Origin: Pseudomonas viridiflava
Lineage (GTDB): Bacteria > Pseudomonadota > Gammaproteobacteria > Pseudomonadales > Pseudomonadaceae
Direction: 5' to 3'
Length of the DNA stretch: 64,000 nt
Assembly (NCBI RefSeq): GCF_900582625.1
Contig: NZ_UTIQ01000199.1
Location: 434,001-498,000 of the forward strand
Of the stretch, positions 1 through 8,191 are shown piece by piece; within the stretch, counting starts at the first letter, position 1, and the number at the start of each line of letters is the position of its first letter. A program made the translations under genes and the position numbers. The notes under the pieces are model-generated. The model was not told where the DNA came from, ran no database searches, and saw only the letters and a list, made by a program, of their open reading frames with translations.

Positions 1-643
1 CACCACCGCAGCACCCAACAAACGCGCAGAAGCCGCCGCGGCCAAACCAACCGGGCCAGCCCCGGCGATATACACCGAGCTCCCCGGCCCTACCCCTGCA
101 GTCACAGCACCGTGATAGCCCGTCGGCAGGATGTCGGACAGGCAGGTCAGATCGCGGATTTTCTCCATGGCCTTGTCGCGGTCCGGCAGCTTCAACAGGT
201 TGAAGTCGGCGTACGGCACTAGCACGTACTCGGCCTGGCCGCCGACCCAGTCGCCCATGTCTACATAACCGTATGCACCGCCGGGACGGGCCGGATTAAC
301 GGTCAGGCATACGCCGGTGTGTTGTTCTTTGCACGAGCGGCAACGACCACACGCCACGTTGAACGGCACCGAGACCAAATCGCCGATCTTCAAATGCTCG
401 ACGTCGCTGCCCTTTTCGATCACTTCGCCGGTGATCTCGTGCCCGAGCACCAGACCGACCTGGGCGGTGGTACGGCCACGGACCATATGCTGGTCAGAAC
501 CACAGATGTTGGTGGAAACAACCTTGAGAATGACGCCATGCTCGATTTTCTTACCGCGCGGGTCCTGCATTTTCGGGTAGTCGATTTTCTGCACTTCGAC
601 TTTGCCGGCGCCGAGATAAACCACGCCTCGATTATCAGACATA
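1..643 (-). CDS. fdhA: Glutathione-independent formaldehyde dehydrogenase, 3' end outside window
   Basis: Zinc-dependent MDR-family dehydrogenase that oxidises formaldehyde to formate with NAD. The start is the ATG at 643, preceded by AAGGAG, and the first 214 residues are present of roughly 399 usual for the Pseudomonas enzyme. Visible features are the GHEITGEV zinc-site region, the cysteine cluster CGRCRSCKEQHTGVC of the structural zinc lobe, and the start of the Rossmann motif GAGPVGLAAAAS. It matches the P. putida enzyme closely by recall. It lies 80 bp downstream of the Rieske oxygenase on the same strand, which fits removal of formaldehyde released by O- or N-demethylation. The C-terminus runs off the left edge. 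Confidence 0.93.
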
Positions 644-723
644 CACAATCTCCTTATGGGTAACGACTGTTGCGGGATAAAAGAAAGCGGCCTGAGGCCA
701 GCCCGGCCCAGGCCGCTGTGCAC

Positions 724-1803
724 TCAACGAGCGGAGTGGCGAAGCTGCTCAATGATCTTGCGAGCACGGTTAGCGCCCACATCCACATGGATATCGATCA
801 TCGGTGGCGTGCCGAAGCGGCACATGTTTTGGTACTGAGCCTCGATGACCACTTTGTCTTCATCGAAGGTCAACGCGGTTTGCTCGATCACCTTGGCTTT
901 GACGGCTTCGTGGTCGGTTTGCGGGTTGGTGGCCATGGTCCAGAAGTAATGACAGGTGGTCTCCGTCTCGGGCGTCACGCCATGGAAACCACGCATGTGG
1001 AAGCCACCTCGCTCAGGGTCGCTCAGGGCATCGGTGTTGGCGTCCACCGCGCCGGTCCAGATCCGTAGATGGCTGACGTGAAACTCGATTTCCTGCCAGC
1101 GGTCCACCAGGTCTTTGAACGGGTAAGCGGCTGTGTAGGTGGGAGGCGGAACAGAGCTCGGCATGTAGCGAGTAACTGTCACGGTACGGTCATCACTCTC
1201 GACCTTCATCTGCGCGTTCATATGGATGCTGGCGTTGCCGCCGATGGTGCGCAGATGCACGTAGCCCAGGTGGCTCAAGTCCATCAGGTTGTCGTGGATA
1301 AGCTGGTACGGCGCGTCGTAGTGGTACACATCACCATCGAAGATGTACTTGCCGCTGCTGTGCACGTCGTACGCCGGAGGCTCGCAGTTCGGCTCGGGGT
1401 GCTCGCTACTGCCGAACCAGATCCATACGATCTGATCACGCTCTTTTACGTGATACGCCGGCACCTTGGCCTTGCTGGGGATCTTGTCCTGACCCGGAAT
1501 TTCAATGCACTTGCCGTCACCATTGAACAGCAGCCCGTGGTAACCGCAACGCAGGCCACGCTCATCCAACGTGCCGTTGGAAAGTGGTAGCGCGCGGTGA
1601 CAGCAGCGGTCTTCCAGGGCGGCGACCTGACCATCCGGGGTGCGGAACAGAACCACTGGTTTGTTCAGCAAGGTACGCCCGACGGGCTTGTCGGTCAGTT
1701 GCCAGCCAAGGGCTGCGACGTACCACTGATCCAGCGGAAAGGTCGGTAAAGGAGCCGGTGTGCCTACGTCGTAAGCAAGGGATTCGCTGCCTGAGACATT
1801 CAT
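724..1803 (-). CDS. Rieske non-heme iron oxygenase alpha subunit (VanA/TsaM-like demethylase), copy 1
   Basis: Terminal oxygenase of 359 residues. The Rieske [2Fe-2S] ligands are C67, H69, C86 and H89. The mononuclear iron site follows in NLMDLSHLGYVH, with bridging D175 and ligands H178 and H183. Size and architecture fit the VanA/TsaM/DdmC group, which removes methyl groups as formaldehyde or oxidises aryl methyl groups. The reductase gene lies upstream in the same operon and formaldehyde dehydrogenase downstream, which favours demethylation. A second copy at 58257-59330 is about 85% identical by eye. The substrate cannot be read from sequence. Classic vanillate demethylase is usually controlled by a GntR-type VanR, whereas a MarR protein diverges here, so the name vanA is withheld. 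Confidence 0.88.
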   Translation of the reverse strand: MNVSGSESLAYDVGTPAPLPTFPLDQWYVAALGWQLTDKPVGRTLLNKPVVLFRTPDGQVAALEDRCCHRALPLSNGTLDERGLRCGYHGLLFNGDGKCIEIPGQDKIPSKAKVPAYHVKERDQIVWIWFGSSEHPEPNCEPPAYDVHSSGKYIFDGDVYHYDAPYQLIHDNLMDLSHLGYVHLRTIGGNASIHMNAQMKVESDDRTVTVTRYMPSSVPPPTYTAAYPFKDLVDRWQEIEFHVSHLRIWTGAVDANTDALSDPERGGFHMRGFHGVTPETETTCHYFWTMATNPQTDHEAVKAKVIEQTALTFDEDKVVIEAQYQNMCRFGTPPMIDIHVDVGANRARKIIEQLRHSAR

Positions 1804-1851
1804 AGTGTTCTCCCGATATTGGGTTGGGGTCAGGGGCTGATTCAGAGGCGC

Positions 1852-2805
1852 TCAGAGGTCCAGGACCAGACGCGGGGTCTTGGCGCGTGAGCAACACGGC
1901 GTGAATTGATCGTTGCGGGCATGCTCGGCGTCGGTCATGAACTGGTCACGGTGATCCGGCGTGCCGCTTAGCACGCGGGTAATGCACGAGCCACAGATGC
2001 CTTGTTCGCAGGAGGTTTCTATCTCGATACCGGCGTCATCCAGCACCTCGAACACAGAGCGGTCCGCAGGAATTTGGAAGACCTTGCCTGAGCGGACGAG
2101 CTCCACTTCGAAAGCCTGGTCTGCGTCGTGATCGATAGGGGCGGCAGCGAAGAACTCTCTGTGTACTTGCTCTTCTGGCCAACCCGCCGCTGCGGCAGTG
2201 GTGAGGATGTAGTCCATAAAGCCGCCAGGCCCACACACGTAGATATGGCGACCGGCTTCCGGGCGTTGCAGCAAGGCGCTTGCATCGAGGTTCGACGGCG
2301 CTGCACTGCTGTCATCGTGCAACGTCACCCGGCGGGCGAACGTCGCGTTTTCGAGCAAGTCGAGAAACGCCGCGCGATCGCGGGAGCGAAAGCAGTAATG
2401 CAGCTCGAAGTCGGCCCCCTTCCGCTCAAGCTCAAAGGCCATTGCCATCATTGGAGTGATGCCAATGCCACCCGCAATAAGCAGGTGGCTTTCACCTTGA
2501 GCAGCGAGGGGAAACAGATTGCGCGGTTCACTGATCTGGAGGGTCTGGCCCTGCTCCACCAACTCATGCATGGCCTGGGAACCACCACGGGAGAGCGGGT
2601 CCTTCAGTACGCCGATCAGATAGCGATGACGCTCTTCAGGCGAGTTGCACAACGAATACTGCCGGACCATGCCCGATGGCAGATGCACATCGACATGGGC
2701 GCCCGCCGTAAAGGACGGCAACAGCTCACCGTTGGAGGCACGGAATTCAAAACTGCAAATGCCGTCAGCAACGATAGCCTTATGGGTAACTAAAACTTGG
2801 AGCAT
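1852..2805 (-). CDS. Oxygenase reductase (VanB-like FNR/[2Fe-2S] protein), copy 1
   Basis: Electron-transfer partner of the adjacent Rieske oxygenase, 317 residues. The N-terminal half is a ferredoxin-reductase-type flavin barrel (RQYSLCN flavin-binding segment). The NAD domain follows (LLIAGGIGITPMMAM and YVCGPGGFMD). The C-terminus is a plant-type [2Fe-2S] domain with CEQGICGSC and a final cysteine in FTPCCSRA. The ATG at 2805 was chosen because GGAGGG lies just before it; an in-frame GTG at 2820 would put that Shine-Dalgarno sequence inside the gene. It is first in the operon, 48 bp from the oxygenase. The paralogue is at 59359-60306. Confidence 0.9.
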   Translation of the reverse strand: MLQVLVTHKAIVADGICSFEFRASNGELLPSFTAGAHVDVHLPSGMVRQYSLCNSPEERHRYLIGVLKDPLSRGGSQAMHELVEQGQTLQISEPRNLFPLAAQGESHLLIAGGIGITPMMAMAFELERKGADFELHYCFRSRDRAAFLDLLENATFARRVTLHDDSSAAPSNLDASALLQRPEAGRHIYVCGPGGFMDYILTTAAAAGWPEEQVHREFFAAAPIDHDADQAFEVELVRSGKVFQIPADRSVFEVLDDAGIEIETSCEQGICGSCITRVLSGTPDHRDQFMTDAEHARNDQFTPCCSRAKTPRLVLDL

Positions 2806-3089
2806 GAAACGACCCTCCACACCGAAGTGGCTGCAAAAAGCGAATAGAAATGGGTGAGCTAGCGAGCTCGCTTTATGGGGGGCTGGTTACGGCTGAAATG
2901 CGTCGCGAACGACAGCTGAAGGCGATACGGTTCATTGGGCTACCTGTTACTTATTTTTGTAGGGGCGGCTACTCACCTATGATGCGAGCAACCCACGCAC
3001 TGCGTGGCTGGGAGTAGAATCCAATCATTTAGTTGCGGTGTCAACCAGTTTGACTATACCGTTTATCTCACTTTTCAAGGCTCGTCTTC
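2806..3089. promoter_or_regulatory. Divergent promoter region, oxygenase operon and MarR regulator, copy 1
   Basis: This 284-bp gap separates the minus-strand reductase from the plus-strand MarR gene. It holds TTAGTTG-N6-CAACCAG (3029-3048) overlapping a perfect inverted repeat GTCAA-N5-TTGAC (3040-3054). A 25-bp stretch at 3021-3045 is identical to 60512-60536 in front of the second cassette, although most of the surrounding DNA has diverged. That makes it the best candidate for the MarR operator. Confidence 0.6.
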
Positions 3090-3563
3090 ATGTCGGATAT
3101 CGAAAAGCTAGACCTCAACCGCTACGTACCGGCCTTACTGACGTTCCTCGCTAACAAATTGGCCACCGGCGCATCGAGCACTTACCGAAAGCATTTCGGC
3201 GTTGGCGTGGTGGAGTGGCGGGTGATCGCCCTACTCGCAGTCGAGGACAACATCACCGCAAATCGAATCTGCCAAGTCATCGGCCTGGATAAAAGCGCGG
3301 TCAGCCGCTCACTTCAGGCACTGGAAGCGTCAGGGAAAATTTCAGGTCAGGTAGACAGCAAAGATGGCCGCCGCTACGCCGTGAGCCTCACGCCTGAAGG
3401 CAAGGCGTTGCATGACCGAGTGCTTAAGGTTGCTCTGGAAAGAGAGCGGCGATTGTTGAGCGATTTCTCGCCTCAAGAAATTGATACGTTGGTGAACCTG
3501 CTTAGTCGGATGCAGGGCAAAGTCGGGTACGTCAATGAGTACGAACCGCCTGCGCTCGCTTGA
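3090..3563 (+). CDS. MarR-family transcriptional regulator, copy 1
   Basis: Winged-helix regulator of 157 residues, normal for MarR dimers. The recognition region is NRICQVIGLDKSAVSRSLQAL and the beta wing contains DGRRYAVSLTPEG. It is transcribed away from the oxygenase-reductase operon and probably represses it until an aromatic ligand binds; that role is inferred from family and position. The protein is closely similar to the one at 60580-61050, with nearly identical recognition helices, so the two regulators could bind each other's operators. Confidence 0.9.
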   Translation: MSDIEKLDLNRYVPALLTFLANKLATGASSTYRKHFGVGVVEWRVIALLAVEDNITANRICQVIGLDKSAVSRSLQALEASGKISGQVDSKDGRRYAVSLTPEGKALHDRVLKVALERERRLLSDFSPQEIDTLVNLLSRMQGKVGYVNEYEPPALA

Positions 3564-3989
3564 TGGACTTAGGGCATGCAACAAGCGCAGCCCCCATTAC
3601 TCGTTGATCATATAACCGATACAAACGTAATTCACCCGACGCTGAAATACTCGTTCAGCAGTCTTTACTGCTACCGCATCCATCTTCATACCAGCAGACT
3701 TAACGCCCGCTTCTAGCTCAGGGTGTGTAAACACGTTGAGCCGAATTCGAAGTGCGAGCGTCTACGCGAAATCTGAAATTTATTGCTAGGTCCGTAGAGA
3801 TGGTGAGACAAAACGAAATTAATGAGACTTTCTCGCCCTGAAGGAACCGTGATTTGGTTTTTTTCATGCTCAATTGTTGAGACTGAATACACGCAATAGG
3901 TGAGACAAAGTCCAGACCGATAAGAAATAGGCGAGACAAGGCCCAAATGAGACGAGTATAGAGGTCATGGAGGCTCGCTGACCGGGGAG
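3564..3989. other. AT-rich intergenic region with iterated TGAGAC motifs
   Basis: No convincing gene is seen. Six copies of (T/C)GAGAC in one orientation begin at 3804, 3823, 3878, 3901, 3932 and 3948. Several extend to GGTGAGACAA or GGCGAGACAA. Iterated short direct repeats of this kind are typical of transposase-binding sites at an element end (Tn7/Tn402 type) or of a regulator array. No transposase gene and no matching second array were found in the window. Confidence 0.4.
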
Positions 3990-4166
3990 TTATCCACTGA
4001 TCAGAAAGCGTTCAAATTGGGTCTGTGAACGAGCTGCAGCGTCTACTCTTATTCCCCGCAGATCCTCTAATTCAGCGATCTCTTCCGATGTAAAGTTGGC
4101 GATAAGGCGAACGAAGGTTCCGGCGCTCTTCATCGCACAAGCTACCTGCAGCACCTGAATGCTCAT
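3990..4166 (-). CDS. Small hypothetical protein, 58 aa
   Basis: A short reading frame from ATG at 4166 with AGCGAGG 6 to 12 bases upstream, ending in TAA at 3990. The product has an EEIAELEDLRG helix and ends QFERFLISG. No family was recognised. It is downstream of the chemoreceptor on the same strand's far side and could be a real small gene or a fragment of a longer decayed one. Confidence 0.35.
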   Translation of the reverse strand: MSIQVLQVACAMKSAGTFVRLIANFTSEEIAELEDLRGIRVDAAARSQTQFERFLISG

Positions 4167-4205
4167 GGGAAACCTCGCTGCATCTCTCTCCGAGCGAAAC
4201 CCAAC

Positions 4206-5837
4206 TCAAACTTTGAATCTAGATACCAAGACATTAAGATCTACTGCGAGTTTCGCCAGACCTTGGCTGGCGGCACTTGTTTGATCAGCCCCAGCGGAGC
4301 TCTGAAGCGATAGATCTCGAATATTTGTCAGATTTCGGTCAACCTCCCGAGCGACTTGTGCCTGCTCTTCAGATGCGCTGGCGATAACCAAATTACGCTC
4401 ATTAATAGAGGCAATCTCAAGAGCAATATCTTCAAGTGCAGAACCTGCTGCTTTTGCAACAGCCAAAGTTGAGTTAACTCGCACTGTACTTCGCTGCATT
4501 GAACTAACCGCTTGAGAGGTTCCCTGCTGAATAGTGGCTATCATTTGCTCAATCTCCTGCGTTGATTGCTGGGTTCGGTGAGCGAGAGCCCTTACCTCAT
4601 CAGCCACAACGGCAAAGCCACGCCCCTGCTCACCAGCTCTCGCCGCCTCGATTGCAGCATTCAGCGCTAGCAAATTCGTTTGCTCAGCGATTGACCGAAT
4701 TACATTTAGAACACCACCAATATCTCTAATCTCACCTGCTAAATGCTCAACCTCTGTAGATGTACACGCTACATCGGCGGCAAGATGACCTATAGAATCA
4801 ACGGTTTGGTTGACTTGCTCACGTCCACCAAGTGCTGTTTTGTCAGCCGCTCTTGATGCCTCAGAAGTGCTAACCGCATTACGTGCCACCTCATCGATTG
4901 CCGCGGTCATTTCATCCACGGCGGTTGCTGCTTGCTCAATTTCGTTATTCTGCTGATGGAGCCCGCGTGTAGAATCTTCAGTAACAGCGTGCAGCTCTTC
5001 CGACGCGGTTGCTAATTGATTCGCGGAGTCAGCAATTTGTTGAATGGTTTCTCGCAAATTCTGTTGCATAGCACGGAGCGAATGTAATAGAAGTGCTGGC
5101 TCATCACTGCCAAGCACATCAAAATCCCTTGTTAGATCGCCGCCTGCGATTACTCTTGCCACCTCAACGGCCCGCGCTAGAGGATTAACAATGCTACGGG
5201 TAAGAGCGAAAGCTAAAATTATGGTTAAAAATAAAGCAAAGATTATAAATGCCACTACAATCTGAAACCCAGAATCAAAGGCATCGCCTACATCTGTAGC
5301 AGCTTTAGCGGCTCCTTTCTTGTTTATCTCGCTCAATTCTTTGAGCCGTCTAATCATTTCATCAGCGTAACCTCTTGCTTTTGTAGTAGTAAGATCAATC
5401 GCTTGATCTCGCATACCCTTTTCAAGCAAATTGGTTGCTATCGAAAGTTGACCTAAATAGCTGTCTTTCGATTCCTGGAAGCTTGTATAAGCCGCCCGCT
5501 CCTCAGGCGAATAAATCAATTTCGTATATGCGCTTTCTGCAACTGACAATTCCTGCATTGCCGCTTCAAAGCGAGAATTCGTGATTTGTTTTTCTTCCGC
5601 ACTTCGATCTAATAACTGGCTAAGTGCCAATGCTCGGACTCGGTATAACGAAGAAGTCATTTCACCCAGAACTGAAATTGATGGCAACCAACCCTCGCCC
5701 ACCTCATCAGACAATATGTCCATCTTCTCCATCTGCCTCAATGACGCCCAACCCAGCGCCACTATTAAAGCGGCCAATAGTGCAAAACTGAGTGTGGCGC
5801 GCACACCTACTTTCATGTTCCGAAATATCACATCCAC
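4206..5837 (-). CDS. Methyl-accepting chemotaxis protein, 4HB-type sensor
   Basis: Transmembrane chemoreceptor of 543 residues. TM1 lies near residues 12-30, followed by a roughly 160-residue helical periplasmic domain of four-helix-bundle (4HB_MCP) type. TM2 is near 190-212 ([17 protein letters not shown]), then a HAMP domain ([15 protein letters not shown]) and the long signalling coiled coil. The kinase-contact hairpin is intact ([21 protein letters not shown] then [15 protein letters not shown]). It signals to CheA/CheW in the cytoplasm. The ligand is unknown. The coding DNA is more AT-rich than the catabolic genes on either side, and two unknown small genes lie upstream on the same strand. 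Confidence 0.92.
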   Translation of the reverse strand: MDVIFRNMKVGVRATLSFALLAALIVALGWASLRQMEKMDILSDEVGEGWLPSISVLGEMTSSLYRVRALALSQLLDRSAEEKQITNSRFEAAMQELSVAESAYTKLIYSPEERAAYTSFQESKDSYLGQLSIATNLLEKGMRDQAIDLTTTKARGYADEMIRRLKELSEINKKGAAKAATDVGDAFDSGFQIVVAFIIFALFLTIILAFALTRSIVNPLARAVEVARVIAGGDLTRDFDVLGSDEPALLLHSLRAMQQNLRETIQQIADSANQLATASEELHAVTEDSTRGLHQQNNEIEQAATAVDEMTAAIDEVARNAVSTSEASRAADKTALGGREQVNQTVDSIGHLAADVACTSTEVEHLAGEIRDIGGVLNVIRSIAEQTNLLALNAAIEAARAGEQGRGFAVVADEVRALAHRTQQSTQEIEQMIATIQQGTSQAVSSMQRSTVRVNSTLAVAKAAGSALEDIALEIASINERNLVIASASEEQAQVAREVDRNLTNIRDLSLQSSAGADQTSAASQGLAKLAVDLNVLVSRFKV

Positions 5838-6011
5838 CCCCTTACCAATATAGAGATAATTTATTTCATGGCAGCCGTCTAATCAATTGGTATTGATGCG
5901 CAACCGCAGGTTGATCTTATTAAAATATAACGTCAACACAAGCAAACATGCATTCGAGCGGTAATGTACGAATTTAACCTTCGACGACTAGGAAAGTGAT
6001 AACATTTTGAT

Positions 6012-6491
6012 TTAGTTCGATCTAATACTGCTTAGGTCTGAAATTTGATTTTCGATTTTTGCGTATATAACCGAACAGAGTACATTGATCTCAGCGAGAT
6101 AGCGGTTTAGGTTTTCACATTTATCCGCGATCGCGGGCGAAACTTGGCCAATCTTTTTAACTGATAATATGTTCTTCCTAACTCCGCCAAGCAAAATCTC
6201 GGTGCGACCAAGTAAAGCATTCATCTCGACACCCAGGCTTGACGTCGTGTTAATTATTTCCTTTTTCAGGCGCAATAGTTCAAAGGATAGTCCTGGATCA
6301 CAAATACTTACATTTAATTCAATCCTCTTGTTTATTGTATTTATTTGCTCGATAAGCGTGAATATGGAGCTATCTACCCAGTCGCACACATTTAAAATTT
6401 CAGCGACCTTTATTAACATCTGCTCTATAGTCGCTTCCAATGCAGAAAGCACTGATATAGCAACGTGATGCTTACTATTTTCAATATTCAT
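6012..6491 (-). CDS. Hypothetical helical protein, 159 aa
   Basis: Not recognised. The product is predicted almost entirely alpha-helical, with hydrophobic heptad-like spacing (ISVLSALEATIEQMLIKVAEIL). It has no signal peptide or obvious membrane segment. The start ATG at 6491 follows GGGAGCGCCCC. The gene is clearly AT-richer than the typical Pseudomonas gene and sits between the chemoreceptor and another unknown helical gene, all on the minus strand. An accessory role with the receptor or a mobile-island origin are both possible. Confidence 0.55.
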   Translation of the reverse strand: MNIENSKHHVAISVLSALEATIEQMLIKVAEILNVCDWVDSSIFTLIEQINTINKRIELNVSICDPGLSFELLRLKKEIINTTSSLGVEMNALLGRTEILLGGVRKNILSVKKIGQVSPAIADKCENLNRYLAEINVLCSVIYAKIENQISDLSSIRSN

Positions 6492-6553
6492 GGGGCGCTC
6501 CCCTCCGAGAAGACAATTTTCAAAAGGCAGGCAACCAAGTTTTAGTCTAGATT

Positions 6554-6988
6554 TTAAGGTAATCTTATTCCTATTTCTTTCACTTCCGCCAAACTATTAG
6601 CTATCACTAACCTAGCCTCAAGCGCCAAAGCTCCGTCTGCGCATTCCTGGCTAAGATAAGTATCTAATTCGGCAAGTGCTTTGCGGCCGGTTTCAGATAA
6701 TGAGCCCACAACTTCGTTGACATCGATTTTTAGCTGCAAAGCAGAAGCCATAAAAGCTTTAATATCACGTTGCAATGCAGCTTTTACTAAGCTCGTCTTT
6801 AGCTGGTCGTTGTCATCTAAGGGCGTCGGTATAGTAAGCATTGCTGATTCAATGTAATAAATTGCCAATTCAATTTGGCGCGCAGAAAATTGCAGGTCTC
6901 TTACCTCTGTTTTTATAGTGGATGCAAATCGCAAAAATTCATTCACCAGCGTATTTTTCGAGTCGGAGTTTCCCATTTTTGCATCCAT
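6554..6988 (-). CDS. Hypothetical helical protein, 144 aa
   Basis: Not recognised. The sequence is soluble and helical (LVNEFLRFASTIKTEVRDLQF, and later ARLVIANSLAEVKEIG) without signal or membrane segment. Translation could begin at 6988 or at the in-frame ATG at 6976; neither has a strong Shine-Dalgarno sequence. Like its downstream neighbour it is AT-rich. The two share a similar length and helical character but no obvious sequence identity. Confidence 0.55.
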   Translation of the reverse strand: MDAKMGNSDSKNTLVNEFLRFASTIKTEVRDLQFSARQIELAIYYIESAMLTIPTPLDDNDQLKTSLVKAALQRDIKAFMASALQLKIDVNEVVGSLSETGRKALAELDTYLSQECADGALALEARLVIANSLAEVKEIGIRLP

Positions 6989-7391
6989 GTCAGGGGCTTC
7001 AACTTATGCTTTAAAGACTTCAACAACGACTTGATAAGTGACAGAGCCTAATGCTTGCAGTTGGTTTATCACTTTTTGCTAATAAACCATTCGGCTGCAT
7101 CACATAAAAATATGTCATCACGTAATATCTGCCGGGCAGACAACGGTGTTCTCAACTATGTTGTATAGCACCCCCTACGGTTAACAAGTAACCTTCCTAT
7201 CTTTGATAACCAGGCGTCATTAATGACGCCTGCTGGATATATGCCCTTTCATCTTGGGGCCTGCCCGCATCAAAATCGGTGCATTTGTTAACCCTGCAAC
7301 TTCGCCATTAAGACTGACAAAGAACCGAGCCGACAAAGTTTAGATTTTATTTTGTTATTGAAAACTGGTCTCGTTCGGCGAATGCTCCGGA
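6989..7391. other. Intergenic region with a perfect 22-bp palindrome
   Basis: No gene is seen. The main feature is a perfect dyad at 7211-7232 with half-site CAGGCGTCATT and no spacer. It lies about 160 bp past the end of the TorF-like gene. It has no T-run, so it may be an operator or hairpin rather than a standard terminator. Confidence 0.5.
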
Positions 7392-8129
7392 CTAGAAGTA
7401 TTTGCTGACACCGACAACAAGCGTGGCGCTACACAGGTCGTCGTAGCCGGTGTTATTGATGCACTCCGTTTCCGACAGGTCCGAGTCGATGAGGCTGGCC
7501 TTCCAGGTTAAACCAACAAAATCCTTCTCCAGTCTGGCCTCCCAGTCACGGTATCTGGAACGCACGTCACCGCTGCCCGAAAAGATCACGTCATCCTTGG
7601 CATCGCTCTCGCCGTACTTTACATAGGCGCGTGTCGTTTCATCCAATTCGTAGGTATAGGCAAGATAGGTGTAACCTCCATCTTGGTTACCATTACGGTC
7701 GGTGGAGTATTGATACCCAAGCTCTGCCCCTTTGTACGTGGCAACGGCATAATAGTACGATGAGTTGAGTTCGCTGTTGTTGGGGTACATGTACTTCAGA
7801 TAACCGACATCCAGAAGAAGCTCATCGGTAAGCGGGATGTACCAGCCTGCATACACGTCTTGCTCCATCCGGGTGTCGAGATCCAGACCGAAGTCTACCG
7901 ACGAACCCCATACGCCGACGTACGCACCAACAGGTGAGATCAGCGTGCCGGAAGCCTGGATGGCGGGGTCACCCAAGCTCTGAGAGATAGCGCGATCACG
8001 GTAGTCACTGACTGCCGTAAGTTCCAAAGCCAAGTCGAAGCCTTTGCCTAGTTCCACCGCGAATACGTGCGGACACACCAAAAGCGACGCGCACAGCGCC
8101 GCCAGACTTGCGTTGAGTCTTGTCATCAT
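7392..8129 (-). CDS. TorF-family putative porin
   Basis: Outer-membrane protein of 245 residues. The signal peptide runs to about residue 24 (LLVCPHVFA). Amphipathic beta strands with frequent aromatic residues follow (YAGWYIPLTDELLLDVGYLKY), and the C-terminal residue is phenylalanine in VGVSKYF, the usual Bam recognition end. The family (TIGR02001/TorF) is thought to form small outer-membrane channels. It lies 62 bp downstream of the esterase on the same strand, so it may help take up the ester substrate or product. Confidence 0.75.
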   Translation of the reverse strand: MMTRLNASLAALCASLLVCPHVFAVELGKGFDLALELTAVSDYRDRAISQSLGDPAIQASGTLISPVGAYVGVWGSSVDFGLDLDTRMEQDVYAGWYIPLTDELLLDVGYLKYMYPNNSELNSSYYYAVATYKGAELGYQYSTDRNGNQDGGYTYLAYTYELDETTRAYVKYGESDAKDDVIFSGSGDVRSRYRDWEARLEKDFVGLTWKASLIDSDLSETECINNTGYDDLCSATLVVGVSKYF

Positions 8130-8191
8130 GCACCTGAATTTGTTGTGGCTAGATGCGCCCCTCCCTAAGGAAGGAGCGGTATCAGGATTGG

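Noticed and set aside
724..2805. Naming the first oxygenase and reductase vanA and vanB
   Set aside because: The fold and partner match, but the N-terminus, the MarR regulator and the close TsaM-like features leave the substrate open.
3713..3946. Minus-strand frames of 73-77 codons over the TGAGAC array
   Set aside because: They span the repeated motifs, have no Shine-Dalgarno sequence and no recognisable domain.
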